64,000 nucleotides of DNA from Nymphaea colorata (GCF_008831285.2 NC_045151.1:8864071-8928070); one strand, 5' to 3'; counted from the stretch's first letter, positions 26,801-41,322 are shown. Made by a program: numbers and translations. The notes: a model not told the origin generated them from the sequence alone.

Positions 26801-29800
26801 CCACAGCTAAACTTTGACGAGCCGTCTCTAGGAAATGTGAAACTGGTTCAACCAGATCAACCTAATCCAAATTATATTGTACCATAAACCGTTTAAGAGA
26901 AAACAGCACCCCGGAGCTTCCAAAATTCAAGAAGAACAAACCCAAGAAGGAAAAGGCAAAAGGACACATAGTAGTGAGGAAAAAAGCCAACAAAACTATA
27001 GAAAACAGATCAATTAGTAAAAGTACTAACTGATTTGGGAGTGAATACACAGCTTCTGAGAGAAAATACAATAACTGCCGAATATTAAGACATCTTTTCT
27101 TCAACAAAGGTTTTTGGCTAACTGATTTTGGACAAATTCAGCTGTTGAAGGGAAATACAACGGTATAACTGCTGAATATGGAAACAGCCTTTTCATCCAC
27201 GTTTCTGAAAGTTCAACATTTGAAGATCTGGCATCGTAAATTCTCCAACCACTGGAGATGACCACAAGGTAAAGATGAGGACATAACCAGCAAATGTGGT
27301 TAGAAAAAGAAACTGGACATGATAAGGTTTCATTACCAAAGTTACATTTTTTTTACGAAAAATGTTGTTTTAACAAAGAGCAACCAAAGGAACTGGAACA
27401 CTAAGTAAAACTAGCAAAATAATTTACCAAATAACTTCTTTAGATGGTCTTTTCACATAAAAATATCAAAAAAAAAAAAAAAAACATTTCCAACAAAGCA
27501 ACAAGAGATGCCCTTCAGCAGCCAACCATAAAAATGCAGGAATCAGCAAGAAGTGTTAATCAGAAACATCATATCAAAAGCAAGCAAATGGGGAAAAAGT
27601 GTGATATATCTGTTGTTACCTCATTAAAATACCTAAGGAGAAGATTCTTTGTAACTCTTCCAATACCAGAACCACAATCTACACAAAATGTTACGCACTG
27701 GTCAGGACCTATAAAAAGACCTAATATGACCAATAAGACACTACCAGCTGAAAATGAATATAGGAAGTTGATTACTCAAATTTCAACCCATTTTTCAGCA
27801 GACTTGATTACCATTTGCCATGATAGACATTCCCCATTGCACTAGAAAACACACACAAAATGAGACACCCTAGCAAGTCCATTTTTGCCAATATGAATAT
27901 TTCAACCAGAATACCTGATCAACTAAAGATCATCAAGAGGAAATATTTACTGAATAACCTTGGCAAAAAACCTCGGTTCATTGATGCTTTCATTTGTAAC
28001 TGTAGAAACACGAAAAATAGGAAAAAGAATACGATGAACACGATGTAACGTGGAAAAACCCTCAACAAGAGGGAAAAAACCACGGATGAGGAAGAACTGG
28101 TGCCCACTAGCAACCAGACTCTCTCTCTCTTAAGATTTCATTCACACCCAAAAATTAGGGTTACCAAGATACAAGTAGAGTCTCAACAGGCCTAAACAGG
28201 AGCACACACTGGACCGGGTCCAGACCCAAACCCGTACATTAAAACACGTCAACACTCCCCATCAAGTTGGGCATACAGATCAAACATGTCCAACTTGGAT
28301 ACATTTCTCTCAAATGAAGTTGAAGACAAGGCTTTGGTCAGGACATCAGCTCTTCAGATCTCATATAAGGAAGTACAAGTTCTTTAGCATCAATTCTTTC
28401 TCGAATGAAATGCCGATCAATCTCAACATGCTTTGTTCTGTCATGAAGCACAGGGTTGTTGGCCAAGTTGATTGTTGACTTGTTATCGCAATACATCTTC
28501 ATTGGTTCTTCAACTTTTATACTAATATCAGTCAACAATATTTTCAGCCACAAAAGCTCAGAAACTCTCATAGCAACAGCTCTGCATTCTGCTTCAGCAC
28601 TGGAACAAGAACAAACGTCTTGCCTCTTACTCCTCCACACCATGAGATTCCCTCCCAAATAGATACAATAGCCAGAGGTGGACCTCCTAGTGTCAATACA
28701 GCCTACCCAGTCTGCATCTGAATAACCTTCAATCCCAAGAGCGTCTTGCTTAACATACAAGAGACCTTTGTCAGGATTCCTCTTCAAGTAGCATAAGATC
28801 CTGTCGACAGCCTTCAAGTGAGCATCCATGGGAGCATGCATGAACTGACTCATCACATTCACAGCAAAGGTAATATCAGGTCTAGTGAGAGTAAGATAAA
28901 TCAACTTCCCTACAAGACATTGATATCTTCTTTTGGCCTCTTCACAGAGAGGCTCCCCATCTCTAAGACTTAGCTTATGGCCAGCATCTAGAGGAGTAGA
29001 AGCTAGTCTACACCCCAGTTTCCCGGTCTCCTTTAACAAATCTAGAGTGTACTTCCATTGATTGAGCACGAGGCTAGTCCCAGACCTAGCAATTTCAATG
29101 CCAAGGAAATATTTCAACTTACCAAGGTCCTTGAGATCAAACTCGATCGCCAACAGTTTCTTTAACTTAATTATTTCATCTTCATCATCACCTGTAACAA
29201 TCATATCATCAACATATACCAACAAAATAGTAACCTTTTGCTCATTTCTCTTCACAAAGAGTGTATGATCTCCATTCCCTTGATGGTATCCACATTGTCT
29301 CATGACAAGTCTAAGTCGTTCAAACCATGCTCGAGGAGATTGTTTGAGCCCATATAAAGCTTTCCTTAGCTTGCAACATTTTCCAGGTTCCTCATATCCT
29401 GGAGGCATACACATATATACTTCCTCTTCAAGGTCTCCATTGAGAAAAGCGTTCTTGACATCAAGTTGGTACATCTTCCACTCCTTCATCACAGCTAAGG
29501 AGATAATGACTCTAACAGTCTTCATCTTCGCAACAGGAGCAAATGTCTCAAAGTAATCAATCTCATATTTTTGACTAAACCCCTTGGCCACAAGAAGAGC
29601 TTTGTATCTTTCAACACTTCCATCTGGTTTGTACTTGATGGTGTAGACCCACTTAGATCCAACCAAGTGAGCCGCCTCAGGAATCTTTACAACTTCTCAT
29701 GTCATGTTTCTTCTCAGGGCTTCCATCTCTTCTTGCATTGCATAAGTTCACTTGGGATCACTCTGAGCCTCAGCAACATTCCTGAGAATCATAGCCAAAG

Positions 29801-32800
29801 AAAGAGAAGATACAAAACATTTGTAGTTCTTGCTCAGTCTAGAATATGAAACAAAGTTACCAATAAGATGTTGAGTACATGACCTGACACCCTTTCGCAG
29901 AGCGATGGGAAGCTCTTCACTTGCAGCAACAGTCTGACTCTCTTCTTCAACAGGTTGCTTTTGAGCACGACTTGGGTCATCCAGGGAAGGACTAACTGGA
30001 TTGGGAGTAGAATTCTCACCACCTGTCATCTCATCTGTACAGACTCTTCGCCTAGAGTAAACTTGCCCAAACAGACGATTGCATTCCTCTTCTGCCCCAA
30101 TAGAACACTCTCCATTTTTCTCCTGTTCAAGCACCTCAATAAAAGGACCAATAGATTCACGCCTATAGTCCAAAAAATCTGTAAACTGAATTTCCTGACT
30201 CGGAGAATACTAAGAATACTCTTCCTTTGACATAAAATTCTCCCCCTGAAGAGGATTCTCACCAAAATAGGAAGCATGTTCAAGGAAAGTGACATCTTTG
30301 GTAACATAGGCGCGACTAGTGGAAGGGTCCCGACACTTGTACCCTTTTTGAGTGGGAGAATAACCTAGAAATATGCCCTTAATAAACCTTGGATCAAGTT
30401 TTTTAATGTGAGGGCTATGATTGTGAATAAAGCAAACACAACCAAAAACTCTGAGTGAAAGAGAGAAAGGTTCACGACTCCCCAGTAACATAGAATGAGG
30501 CGTCTGCTCATTCAACACACGACTAGGCAAACGATTTATAAGATATGCACTGGTCAACACAACATCCCCCCAATACCTTTTTGGAACATGACATTGAAAA
30601 AGAAGAGCCCGAGTCATATTCAATAACTGACGATTCTTTCGTTCAGCAACTCCATTTTGAGGAGGAGTATAACTACAGGAAGTCTCATGAACAATTCCCC
30701 TTTTTCGAAAGAAGCTATCAACAGACTGACACATATACTCACGAGCATTGTCAGATCGAAAGGTCTTAACAGATGCTCCATATTGAGTTTTCACATAAGC
30801 AATGAAAGTCTCTATGACAGTAGGAACTTCACTACGGTCTTTCAACAAGTAGACAATCGTGTTACGGGAACAATCATATATAAAGGTGATAAAATACTGA
30901 AAACCATGACAAGAAGGAATCCCTGAAGGCCCCCACACATCAGAATGAATCATGGCAAATACCTCATTAGACCGATGGCTAGACAAAGGATATGAAGCTC
31001 TAACATGTTTGGCCAAGTGATAGACATCACAGGACACCATGGTCATGTCTAACCTGGAACATAAATCAAGAAACAGCTGTCTAAGAAGTCCAAAAGGCAG
31101 GTGTCCAAGGCGCTCATGCCACCGGAGAATCAACTGAAGGGAGTCCTCTCTGTTCTTCGTTGCTTGGCTAACTGTCGTCATAAGAGCCTGAGCAGCACGC
31201 ATAGGTAAACGATATAGCCCGTCAGAAGCCAGACCAATCCCAATCCTCTTCCCTGTCACCAAGTCCTGCATAACACAACGATCAACAGAAAAGATAAGTT
31301 CACAATTCAACTCTTTCGTGATCTTGCTGACCGACAAGAGGTTCAAGGGAAGATGGGGAACATGTAGAGCATTGTGGACTAAGAACTTGTTCAAAAGTGA
31401 GAGACTCCATTTCCTAGCCATAGAGATAGACGACCCATCGGCAAGCATGTGGTGAGTAGCGCCACTGTCGATGATCCACTCGCCCATACGGGAATCCGCC
31501 ATCACGTCGACAGAACACCCAAATTTCTTCCTGAACGATGCTAGTGGCGCAGAATGAGAGAAGCTGCAGACGCTGGGGACGACAGCCAGACGACGTAGCT
31601 GATGATCCAAGGCGTGAGAGCACAGGGACCGTCAGGAGAAGTCCTCAGGCGCAACTCAGCTTCAGGCCTGTCGGAGAGGGCTTCACTTGAAAAATCGTAT
31701 AAAGTCGTAGACATCTCCAAAAATTCTGAAATTTGGACCACAGCAAGAGCACGAGCCAAGGAGTGGACGCTCCAAATTTGGGCTGAATCCAAGCAGTCAA
31801 CACTCAAGACGTTGAGCCTAGAAGTCGCGGGTTGCCTGTCGCCCGCTTCAGGAAGACGCTGCCGATTTTCGCCAGATTCCGTCCGTCGCCTCCAGAAATG
31901 CCATCTGTGGTCCGATCGACGTCAAACTTGGTGGAGAGGATCACCTGGATGTTGGGAATCGAATGGCACCAGAATCATCAAAATCCAACGGTTCGATCGC
32001 CGGAAAAGTCACCAAAAACAGGGACTGGTCGGCGGTAAAGCAGAACAGTGTCTGATCAAAACAAAACAAAAGAATCAGGATGGCGTCTATGTCACACGGA
32101 CTCTTCAAAAAGGGTGCAACACCCGCGTCAGTGCAGTGCGAGTGTGGCTCTGACTCGCAACCCAACTGCACCCTACTGTTAGAATGTATGTATTCCTATA
32201 TATACATATATATATCTATATGTATGTATATTACATATATTAGTGTGCTAATATATGTCATATATATATATATATAGATATGTGTATAGTTTAGGGTACT
32301 TAGGTCATGCTTATAATTTTCTATTTCTTTTTGTACTTTTTCCTTTCTTTTGTTTTTTATTATTTTTTAGAGGAGAACTAGCTGTTGGGCCTGTCTCCAA
32401 CGGCTAGATTTCTAGCCGTTGGAGATGGCCCAACAGCCATCTCCCCTCCTCCTCTCTTCTATTCTTGTATTATAAATAAGGGACTGTAGTCCCTTGTTTT
32501 GTTATGGATTTTTAGCCACTTCTTGTAGTGTTTATTGGAATCAATATATGTTCTTTGTTCCTCTTGGGTGTGGCCTCTTGAGTATTACTTTGTTGTGTTG
32601 GAGGAAGCTTCAAGTGTGACATTATTGAAGCATTAGTCTTGTTTGGGCCTGATTTACATGGAATCAGAGCCACGTTTTGGCTATTCATCTTGCTGTCCTT
32701 CAGTTTGAAGTTTCAGCTTTTACTCCTTTGGAGCTGTGAAGCACTCCAAGTGTTCGACGTTATTGCTGGCTGAGATTTGACACAAGAAGGTGCTGTTTTG

Positions 32801-35800
32801 CTGGCCTCTTTTGGTGATTTTCGTGACATGATTTAGCTCCCTTGGTGGTGAAGATTGTGGTTGTTTTTGGCACGTAAAAAGCTTTCATTTCTTGTGGCTG
32901 TTTTCTTCATTTTTTCGCCATCTCAAACATACAAGTTTTACACAAGAAGAAGAGTGATTGGTTTCTTTTATTGCTGAGATTTTATCCTTGCCGTGGACTT
33001 CTTTTCACGTGGCAGCTAACTTCTTCATAACTTGTAAGTGGATCTACCTTGTTGATTGTGCTCATGGATGACAAAGTCTCTTCTCTTCCATTTCCCAAAC
33101 TCTCATCAACAAATTATATACAATGGTCTAGAACTATAGAACATTTTATTCGTAGTAAAAGACTTTGGGGACTAGTTGATGGGACAAAACTTGACCCACA
33201 ACTAGTCCCTACTAAAGTTGTTGATGAAAGAGCTATAGAATTGGACAGAACCAAAAAAGAGAAAGTAGTGGCTGAATACAACAAGAAATGAAAAGAATGG
33301 AGTGTTGGTCATCACAAAATTATTACTTGGATCTTGACTTGTGTTGACAATGCTACTAGTGGGCAAATCTCTAAATTAAATTCTGCCCTAGAGGCTTGGA
33401 GTATCTAAAGAAAACTCATACCATGAGAGATGTTGCCTACATGCATAATGTTCAACTCAAAATTCACAATCTCCAACAAGGAGATAGATTTATTAAAGAT
33501 TATGTGGTTGAAATTGATCAATTGTATGATGAATTAAGTATCTTTGAACCACATTGGACACAAGATCTTGTTCTTCGAGAAAAGCAAATACAACGTGACA
33601 AGTTTTATAAGTTTATCATAGGTCTTAGACCCGAAGTTGATGGTGTTAAAACTGCGTTGCTCCATCGTTCTAAAACACCATCTATGAATGAGGCTATTGC
33701 AGAGCTTCAAACGGAAGAAAATCGACTTTGTCTTGATAAAGAAAAAGTCAACAATGTTCTTGTCACATCTAGGTCAGGGGCCCATTTGAGACCTTATAAA
33801 CCTCCTCACTTCAATCATACAAATGAAAGAGCAAGAAGAAAAATTATTTGCTATCATTGTCAAGAAGAAGGACATACCAAGCCTAGATGTCCAAAACTTA
33901 GAATCTTTGACAAAAGAAGCAATGTTGCGGCTCCAATTCAAGAAGAAAGGAAAGAAGCAAGCTCATTTCAACTTGATCAACTCATAAGTGCTCTTCAACC
34001 CAAGCTCATTGAAGCTATTCAGCCTTTACTGAAGGGAGAAGGCACACCTTCAACATTGGGCGCTACCGTGACATCTACTTCTTCAAGTAAGTATTCTTGG
34101 ATTATTGATTTGGGTGCATCTTTTCATATGACTCCTTGTGGATCCCTTCTCACTGAATGCACTAAAAATGATTCTTATTCTTTTGTGAAAATGGCGGATG
34201 GTACTTCTCTTGAAATTGATTTTATTGGAAATCTTGACCAAACTTTTGGATCTAAAACTTTAAAAGTACCTCAAGTAAGACACATTCCCAAATTAAGCTT
34301 AAATTTATTATTCATTTCTCAAATAGCCGACCTTGGTTTTGATATAATCTTCTCACAATACAAATGTTTGATACAGGACCGTGTATCCAAGAAGACGATT
34401 GGGGAAGATTATAGAACAAATGATCTCTACTACATAGAGTTTTTGGACCTTTCAAGACCATCTTGCAATATGTCCAAAGAATGTGACATTCAAACTTGGC
34501 ATCAAAGACTTGGACATTCCAATCTAGAAAAAATGTCTCATCTTCCCTTCATGAAGAAATTTTGTCAAAAGAACTTTTATTGTAATGATTGTATTAAGGC
34601 AAAAATGAAAGTCTTACCTTTTGTTAATAGAAATTTTATTGCTCAAAAAACTTTTGATTTGGTGCATTCGGATGCGTGGGGACCCGCTCCTATTATGTCA
34701 AAAGGAGGATTATTGTACTATGTGATCTTTATTGATGATTATTCAAGGCATACTTGGGTTTACTTTCTCAAACACAAATCAGAAGTATTTACAAATTTTA
34801 AGAATTTTTACAACATGATCTATACCTAATTTGGCTCAAACATCAAAGTCTTTAGAAGTGATTCGGGAGGAGTATTTATGTCAAATGAATTTCAACAATT
34901 TCTAAAAGAAAAAGGCATTGTTCATCAAAGATTTTGTCCTAACACTCCACAACAAAACGGAGTGACCGAGCGTAAACATAGGCACATTATTGAAACAACT
35001 AGAGCTCTTCTTTTATCCAAAAATGTTCCCAAAAACTTTTGGGCTGAAGCTGTTTTGACTTCAACCTATTTAATTAATAGAATGTCCACCAAACTTTTGA
35101 AACATATTTCTCCTTTTGAAAAACTTAACCATGTTAAACCTAATTACAATAGACTTGAAGTCTTTGGTTGCAAATGTTTTGTGTTAAGTGACAAAGACGA
35201 TAAGCTTTCTTCCAAAACTATTTGTTGTGTTTTTATTGGGTATTCTGAAACTCAAAAGGGTTATAGATGTTATGATATTGAAAGAGATAAAGTGTATGTT
35301 TCTAGAAATGTGATCTTTTTAGAAAATGAAGATGATTTTAAAGATGAACCTAAGAAACTAGAATTATACTTTTCTTTGAACTAATGATATTGATGATGAT
35401 GATATTGATGATGATGAACCCGATAAAGTTGAAGAAGTTCAAATTGAAGAAGTCAACAATGATAATCCTACTCATATCAATCCTCCAAAAGAGATTTTAG
35501 TGTATAGGAGAAGAGATCCCCAAAATCAAGAAATTAATCAATCTCTTCCTAGGAGATCCAAAGGCACATTAGGCCACCTCAAAGATTTATCTCTTGTGAG
35601 TCTTTTTCTCCAAAATTTCGAGCTTGTCTTATGGCACATCATTCTTTTTATGAGTCATCTTCTTACCTTGAAGCTAAAGAAGATCCCCATTGGATTGAAG
35701 CCATGAATCTTGAGCTTAAAGCTCTTGAAAGCAATGAGACTTGGGATATTGTGTCTCTACCAACAGGGAAAAAGACTATTGGTTGTAGATAGATCTATAA

Positions 35801-37193
35801 AATCAAAATTAGAAATGATGGAACTTTAGAAAGATATAAGGTCAGACTTGTTGCTAAGGGATATGCTCAAGAACATGGGATTAATTATTAAGAAACCTTT
35901 GCTCCTGTTGCTCGCATGACTTCTGTTAGAACTCTTATTGTCATTGCTTATATTAAACATTGGACTATTTTTCAAATGGATGTTAAAAATGTCTTCTTAA
36001 ATGGTCACCTACAGGAATAAGTTTTCATGCATGCTCATCCTGGTTTTGATCTACCTCAAAACAAAATTTTACATCTTAAGAAAGCTCTCTATGGTTTAAA
36101 AGAAGCTCCCAAGGTCTGGTTTGACAAGTTTAGTAATGTCATGTTTAATCAAGGTTTTCAATCATGTTACTCTGACATGTTTGTAAAAACCACCTCTGTA
36201 GGTGTAATTGTTTTATTATTGTATGTTGATGATATGGTTATTACTGGGAGTGATGATGAAGGGATCATAGAGGTAAAACATTTTCTTAAAAAATGCTTTC
36301 AAATGACTGATTTGAGAAGACTAACATATTTTCTTGGAATTGAAGTTGCTTGTAGCAAACAGGGTTATTTGCTTTCTCAAATGAAGTTTGCTAGTGAATT
36401 AATTGACAGAACAGATATCTCAGATGACAAAGTTGTGGATACTCCAAAAGTACTAGGAGTAAAAATGAAAATTGATGATGGAGAGATATTAGAAAATCTC
36501 ACTCCTTTTCGGCAAATAGTTGGTGCTTTCTCTTATCTCTCCATCACCAGACTTGACATTGCTCATGCCGTGCATGTTATAAGCCAATTTCAACAAAGAC
36601 TCACCTCAGTGCACATGGGAGCGACAATGCGCATTGTGCGTTATGTGAAAAACACAATCAACAAAGGACTATTTCTATCTTCCTCTTCTGTATTAGAATT
36701 AGTTGCTTATACAGATGTTGATTGGGGTGGAGATCCTAATAATAGGCACTCCACCACTAGTTTTTGTGTGTTTTTAAGTGATTTCTTAATTTTTTGGCGA
36801 TGCAAGAAACAGAATAAGGTGTCACTATCATCAACAGAAGTTGAGTATCGTGCAAGGGCAACTACAACAATAGAGATAGTATGTATGGCTCAAAAGTTTA
36901 TTGAAAGATATGGGAATTCATATCACGAATCCTGTCAAGCTTTGTTGCGACAACAAAAGTGCAATCTATATTGCTAGCAATCACACCTTTCACGAAAGAA
37001 CAAAGCATATAGAGATGGATTGTCATTATGTTCGTGAAGAGTTCCTTCAGAAAAACATAGATCTCTCCTATGTTCCCTCTGAATATCAACTAGGAGATTT
37101 CTTTACCAAGGCTCTTGCTGCTGCCAGGTTTCAATTTCTCCTTAGCAAACTTTCAGTTATCACCCTGTAAGTTTGAGGGGGGATGTTAGAATG

Positions 37194-37233
<40 letters not shown>

Positions 37234-40200
37234 TGTGCTAATATATGTCTTATATATATACATATATATAGATATGTGTATAGTTTAGGGTACTTAGGAC
37301 ATGCTTGTAATTTTCTATTTCTTTTTGTACTTTTTACTTTCTTTTGTTTTTTATTATTTTTTAGCGGAGAACTAGCTGTTGGGCCTGTCTCCAACGGCTA
37401 GATTTCTAGCCGTTGGAGATGGCCCAACAGCCATCTCCCCTCCTCCTCTCTTCTATTCTTGTATTATAAATAAGGGACTGCAGTCCCTTGTTTTGTTATG
37501 GCTTTTTAGCCACTTCTTGTAGTGTTTATTGGAATCAATATATGTTCTTTGTTCCTCTTGGGTGTGGCCTCTTGAGTATTACTTTGTTGTGTTGGAGGAA
37601 GCTTCAAGTGTGACATTATTGAAGCATTAGTCTTGTTTGGGCCTGATTTACACCTACGTTATTCCATTTTTAAAAAAAAAAATCCCCCTTTTTTCCTTCT
37701 CTCTCTCTCTCCATCACTTTCTTTATTTGTAGTAATAAAAGTAAAAAAAAAAAGACAAATTAAGCTAAGAGACAACCATATAATTATATATATTTATATA
37801 TATTTATATATATATACCCTTGGCACACTCCAGCACCCAAATTTTTTGGGATGTGCCGCACCAACACCAGCATCTGCACCTGCACTCGCACCCGCACCCC
37901 ACATCCATGTGACATAGGATGACATTGTAAAGTAGAAGGCCAAAGAGGAGCTTCTTGAAACACATAGATTGCCCTGCCTGGTCCCCTCAATGAAAATTTT
38001 CTTCATGTAAAGGTCATTGACTTGCACAGAGGAAATGGTAAATTCAACTGAAGCATGATGATCATCTATCAGTTTAGAAGTAGAGACAAAGTTTTTCTTT
38101 ATGTAAGGGGCATAGAGAATATTTGAAATGAAATGGTCAAAGGAGGGTATACGTATGACAAATTTCCAACCCAAATGACAAGACGACGAGTGCCATCACC
38201 AACGACAACATGACCTCTACTAGGGTCTACATCATTTGTCACGTAAGTTGCCACCGCCCAATCAACATACCACTTTAATAGTCATTTTGTTTCAGATTTA
38301 GTTTAGCAAGGATGGACAGCAGGATTTCCTCGACTTCCTTGGAATCTTTGTTGCTCGCTTTCTCCTCTTTGGAATCTGCTTGTTGATTCTTCCCTTTATT
38401 TTGAGGGTTGAATCAACAATTGGCCTTAATATGTCCCCATTTATTGCACTAGAAGCAGGAACATCGCTTTGTCCTTAAGTAGAGGTATATTGGGTTGGGC
38501 AAGATACCATGACCCATATGTCTACCAATGCCATGTCTGCCTCATCCACTGATAGCTACCAAGTAGCTATTGACCTTCCTCTCTGTTTAGGTCTCTGTCT
38601 TAAGCACACAAGTAACACAAAGCCAAGCTTTGGTAGTAATCTCACTCATTCCTTCTAGGCGTTGGTCCATCAAGTGCATCCAAGCCCCCTATCGCCGCTT
38701 CCACCCGATTCCAATGGTGCTCCACAGCCGCCATCGCGTCCCTTGCTATGATCCTCCCCACCATGGTGTCTGCGCTCTGATACCTTGATAGCCCCTGCTA
38801 ACTCACCAACCCTTTACAAGAAAACCCAAGATGACACACACACACCCACACCCTAATTCCATATTAGGGTTTATTCCTCCAAGAGGTAAGACACTCTCAA
38901 AGCTGCCCCCACCTGATCTGGCCTACCGAGCCTATTTATGGAGGTTATCAGGTCAGTCCAATGGACCCGACCCGTGATCCCATATCCGGTATCTAACATC
39001 CACTATTTACAAGCTGGCCCTATCTTTGTCCATAAGGAACACCTAAAAAGTAAACATCTTGAGTGGCCAACTGTGATGAAGAACTTTCAGAAAAAACCTT
39101 CAAGATCATCTCATGTTGAAAAAGCTTGTCCTGCAGCTTTTGGTACGTAGGGAGAACAGGAAGGCACAATAAAGATGAAACTATTGTGTCATAGTTGTGC
39201 CCTATTCCATTTGAAATTCACGGCACATCCTATGGACACAAACTGATTAGTAACAGTCTTCACCTTGTTGAAATATTCCATGATGGACATTGAATCCTTC
39301 CTCAACATCTAAAATTCTCTCTTGATAGAAACAACCCTGGCCTGTGAAACCTGTGAATAAATTTGGGATAATTGGTCCCAAACTTTTGCAGCAGAGCAAG
39401 CATCAGGGATGTCAACTAGGACTTCCTATGACAAGGTAGATGTGATGTAGGAAATGATTGATTAATCCGCCTGGCTTCTTAACCTGTTTTGTGGAAGATT
39501 CTCATTTGCCATTATTTTCATCACATTGAATAAGAGCTGGAATTTTCATATAAACGATGCAAGAGACCTTGACTCCTTAAAAGGAATGATCTGCGTTTTC
39601 CATGCCAAAAAGTTTGAGTTATTCAATTTCTTGGAAATGAGTTAAGGAAATTAGAAGAAATACTAGAATGAGAACCAAAAAGATCCATGGTAGGAATATA
39701 GAGGAAGGACAAGACAGCTGCAGAAGACAGAAAAAGAGAGATTGGATAAAAGATGTTTTTCAATTTCAGCATCCTACATGGACATGATCCTTTAAGATAG
39801 CATGCCAGTGCCACTGTCACTCATGTCAAGTTTCTCAATCTATCCAACGTAATTATAATCAATCATAATTTCAAATAAGCAATCTAGTAAAAAGATATGT
39901 AAAGTTTGAATATTACCAAGGGAAACTAGATGACGCTTCCCAGGAGGACGGTTGAACAAAATCTCACCAAGGAAACTTTCACTACCTTTCACATCGCATT
40001 CGTTGACATGCCCATAGCCACCCAAAACACCATCCACAGAAGCCTCTATACCCTGTTAAACAAAAATTGCCAGTATCATCATTATCTTAAAAAGGCAAAA
40101 AACTAGCTGCTGCCAAAAGATGACTGTGGGTGAAAAAAGATGGTTTATCAATAAGAATTTTGTTAATTTTGATGACAATATGCTATGCTGTCAAAGATTA

Positions 40201-41290
40201 AACTTTCTCCTTTTCTTGGCTTGTGAGCCATCATTAGACTTTCTCAGGCTACTAAAGCTTATCATTTGCTCTATATCTTTTCTATGTTATATTTTTAACT
40301 AAATTGTGTTCCTATTTGAGCCTTGTCAATACTCCTCATGGACTAGAGTCACTAGACAAGTTATCTTAGTCCTCATCAAGTTATTGAGGGACTTTTATAT
40401 AGTCATTTGTATTTCCTGTTTATGCCCTGAGCTGCCAAAGGTGCAGGAAGGGCAAATATGGATCAGATTGTTACCCATTTCTCCTTCTCACATTTCCCAA
40501 TCACAAGAGTCCATCAAGGTTGGCAGAGTGCTCTATCAATACACTGTCGTCTATGTGATACCAGATGCATGGTCCAATTTGCAGGGCAACATGCATAGGT
40601 AGTGACCTGCTCTCATTTTCTGCCCCGGCAGGTTGTTTCTAGGAGACCTGCAACTTGAAGATGCTTATGCAGGCCTAGGCAGTCAACAACCTAGACCTTT
40701 TTGTCAACAGCATAGATTCCTTTTCTCTTCCTTCTTCCCCTTCCAAGGCAGATTATTTTTCTTCTTTCTTTTCCTTGCTCTTTCTTGTGCTGCATGTGAT
40801 TATTATTATTATAAGTGTGCACTTGTGTGTCTGTTGGCAATTATAGTTCATATACTAGTATACTTTACTATACATTATTTACACTTTTAGCTGCTTTATA
40901 GCACACAGAAGCACACATGCATAAGCATTGGTACTTTTCTTGTTTATTAGAATTATAATAGAAGGTAGTTTTACAAGAAACATTGTTAACAAGGAATTTG
41001 TGATTATGTGTGGAATTTATGTTCCTCTTTCTCTTCAATTAAACCAGTAATTTTAGGTTTTAGTTTATGCTTTTAGGTTTTACAAATTGCAGCAATTGTA
41101 CGCAATTAGAAGATTTTTCATGCTCTACATTGAAAATCATTGATGTTAAATTATAGACTTGCTCTTTTTATGTTATATAAATTTTAAACTTTCATTATTC
41201 AATTTCGTTAACTTTAATTTTTCAATGTATTAATCATGTTAATTATCATGGAGGGGAATGCTTAAGGGGTTAGTGACTTAGTGGTGTCAG

Positions 41291-41322
<32 letters not shown>

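Larger units (their letters stand above)
28001..32078 (-). mobile_element. Copia B, 5'-truncated Ty1/copia element in NTM1 intron 2
   Basis: Minus-strand element in the same orientation as the gene. 3' LTR 28001-28254, polypurine tract immediately upstream (CTCCCC on plus at 28255-28260), then pol. No 5' LTR or recognisable gag. The segment 31611-32078 upstream of protease is GC-rich and unassigned. It ends against the left TSD of MITE R2. Same family as copia C (LTR and pol closely similar). Confidence 0.88.
32177..37652 (+). mobile_element. Copia D, complete Ty1/copia retrotransposon, 5476 bp
   Basis: LTRs 32177-32658 and 37184-37652, TSD CCTAC exact on both sides (32172-32176, 37653-37657), PBS TGGAATCAGAGCC, polypurine tract GAGGGGGGA. 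The two LTRs differ by about six substitutions by eye plus length changes in TA runs, so insertion is recent. The coding region nevertheless has several stops and frameshifts, so it was probably mobilised in trans. Inserted in MITE R2 within NTM1 intron 2, antisense to the gene. Confidence 0.96.
32087..37917. mobile_element. MITE R2 (~350 bp), split by copia D
   Basis: Left part 32087-32176 begins CTATGTCACACGGACTC; right part 37653-37917 ends ATCCATGTGACATAG. With copia D and its TSD removed it is about 350 bp, matching R3 (346 bp). Flanking 8-mers GATGGCGT (32079-32086) and GATGACAT (37918-37925) agree at 6 of 8, both differences G/A. The right subterminal region has repeated GCACC/CCTGCACC units. 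The left flank is copia B-associated sequence and the right flank is copia F gag-pol, so a rearrangement may also have occurred here. Confidence 0.7.

Noticed and set aside
31602-32153. 183-residue plus-strand ORF near MITE R2
   Set aside because: No family resemblance; it lies antisense to the copia B leader segment and crosses the R2 border.
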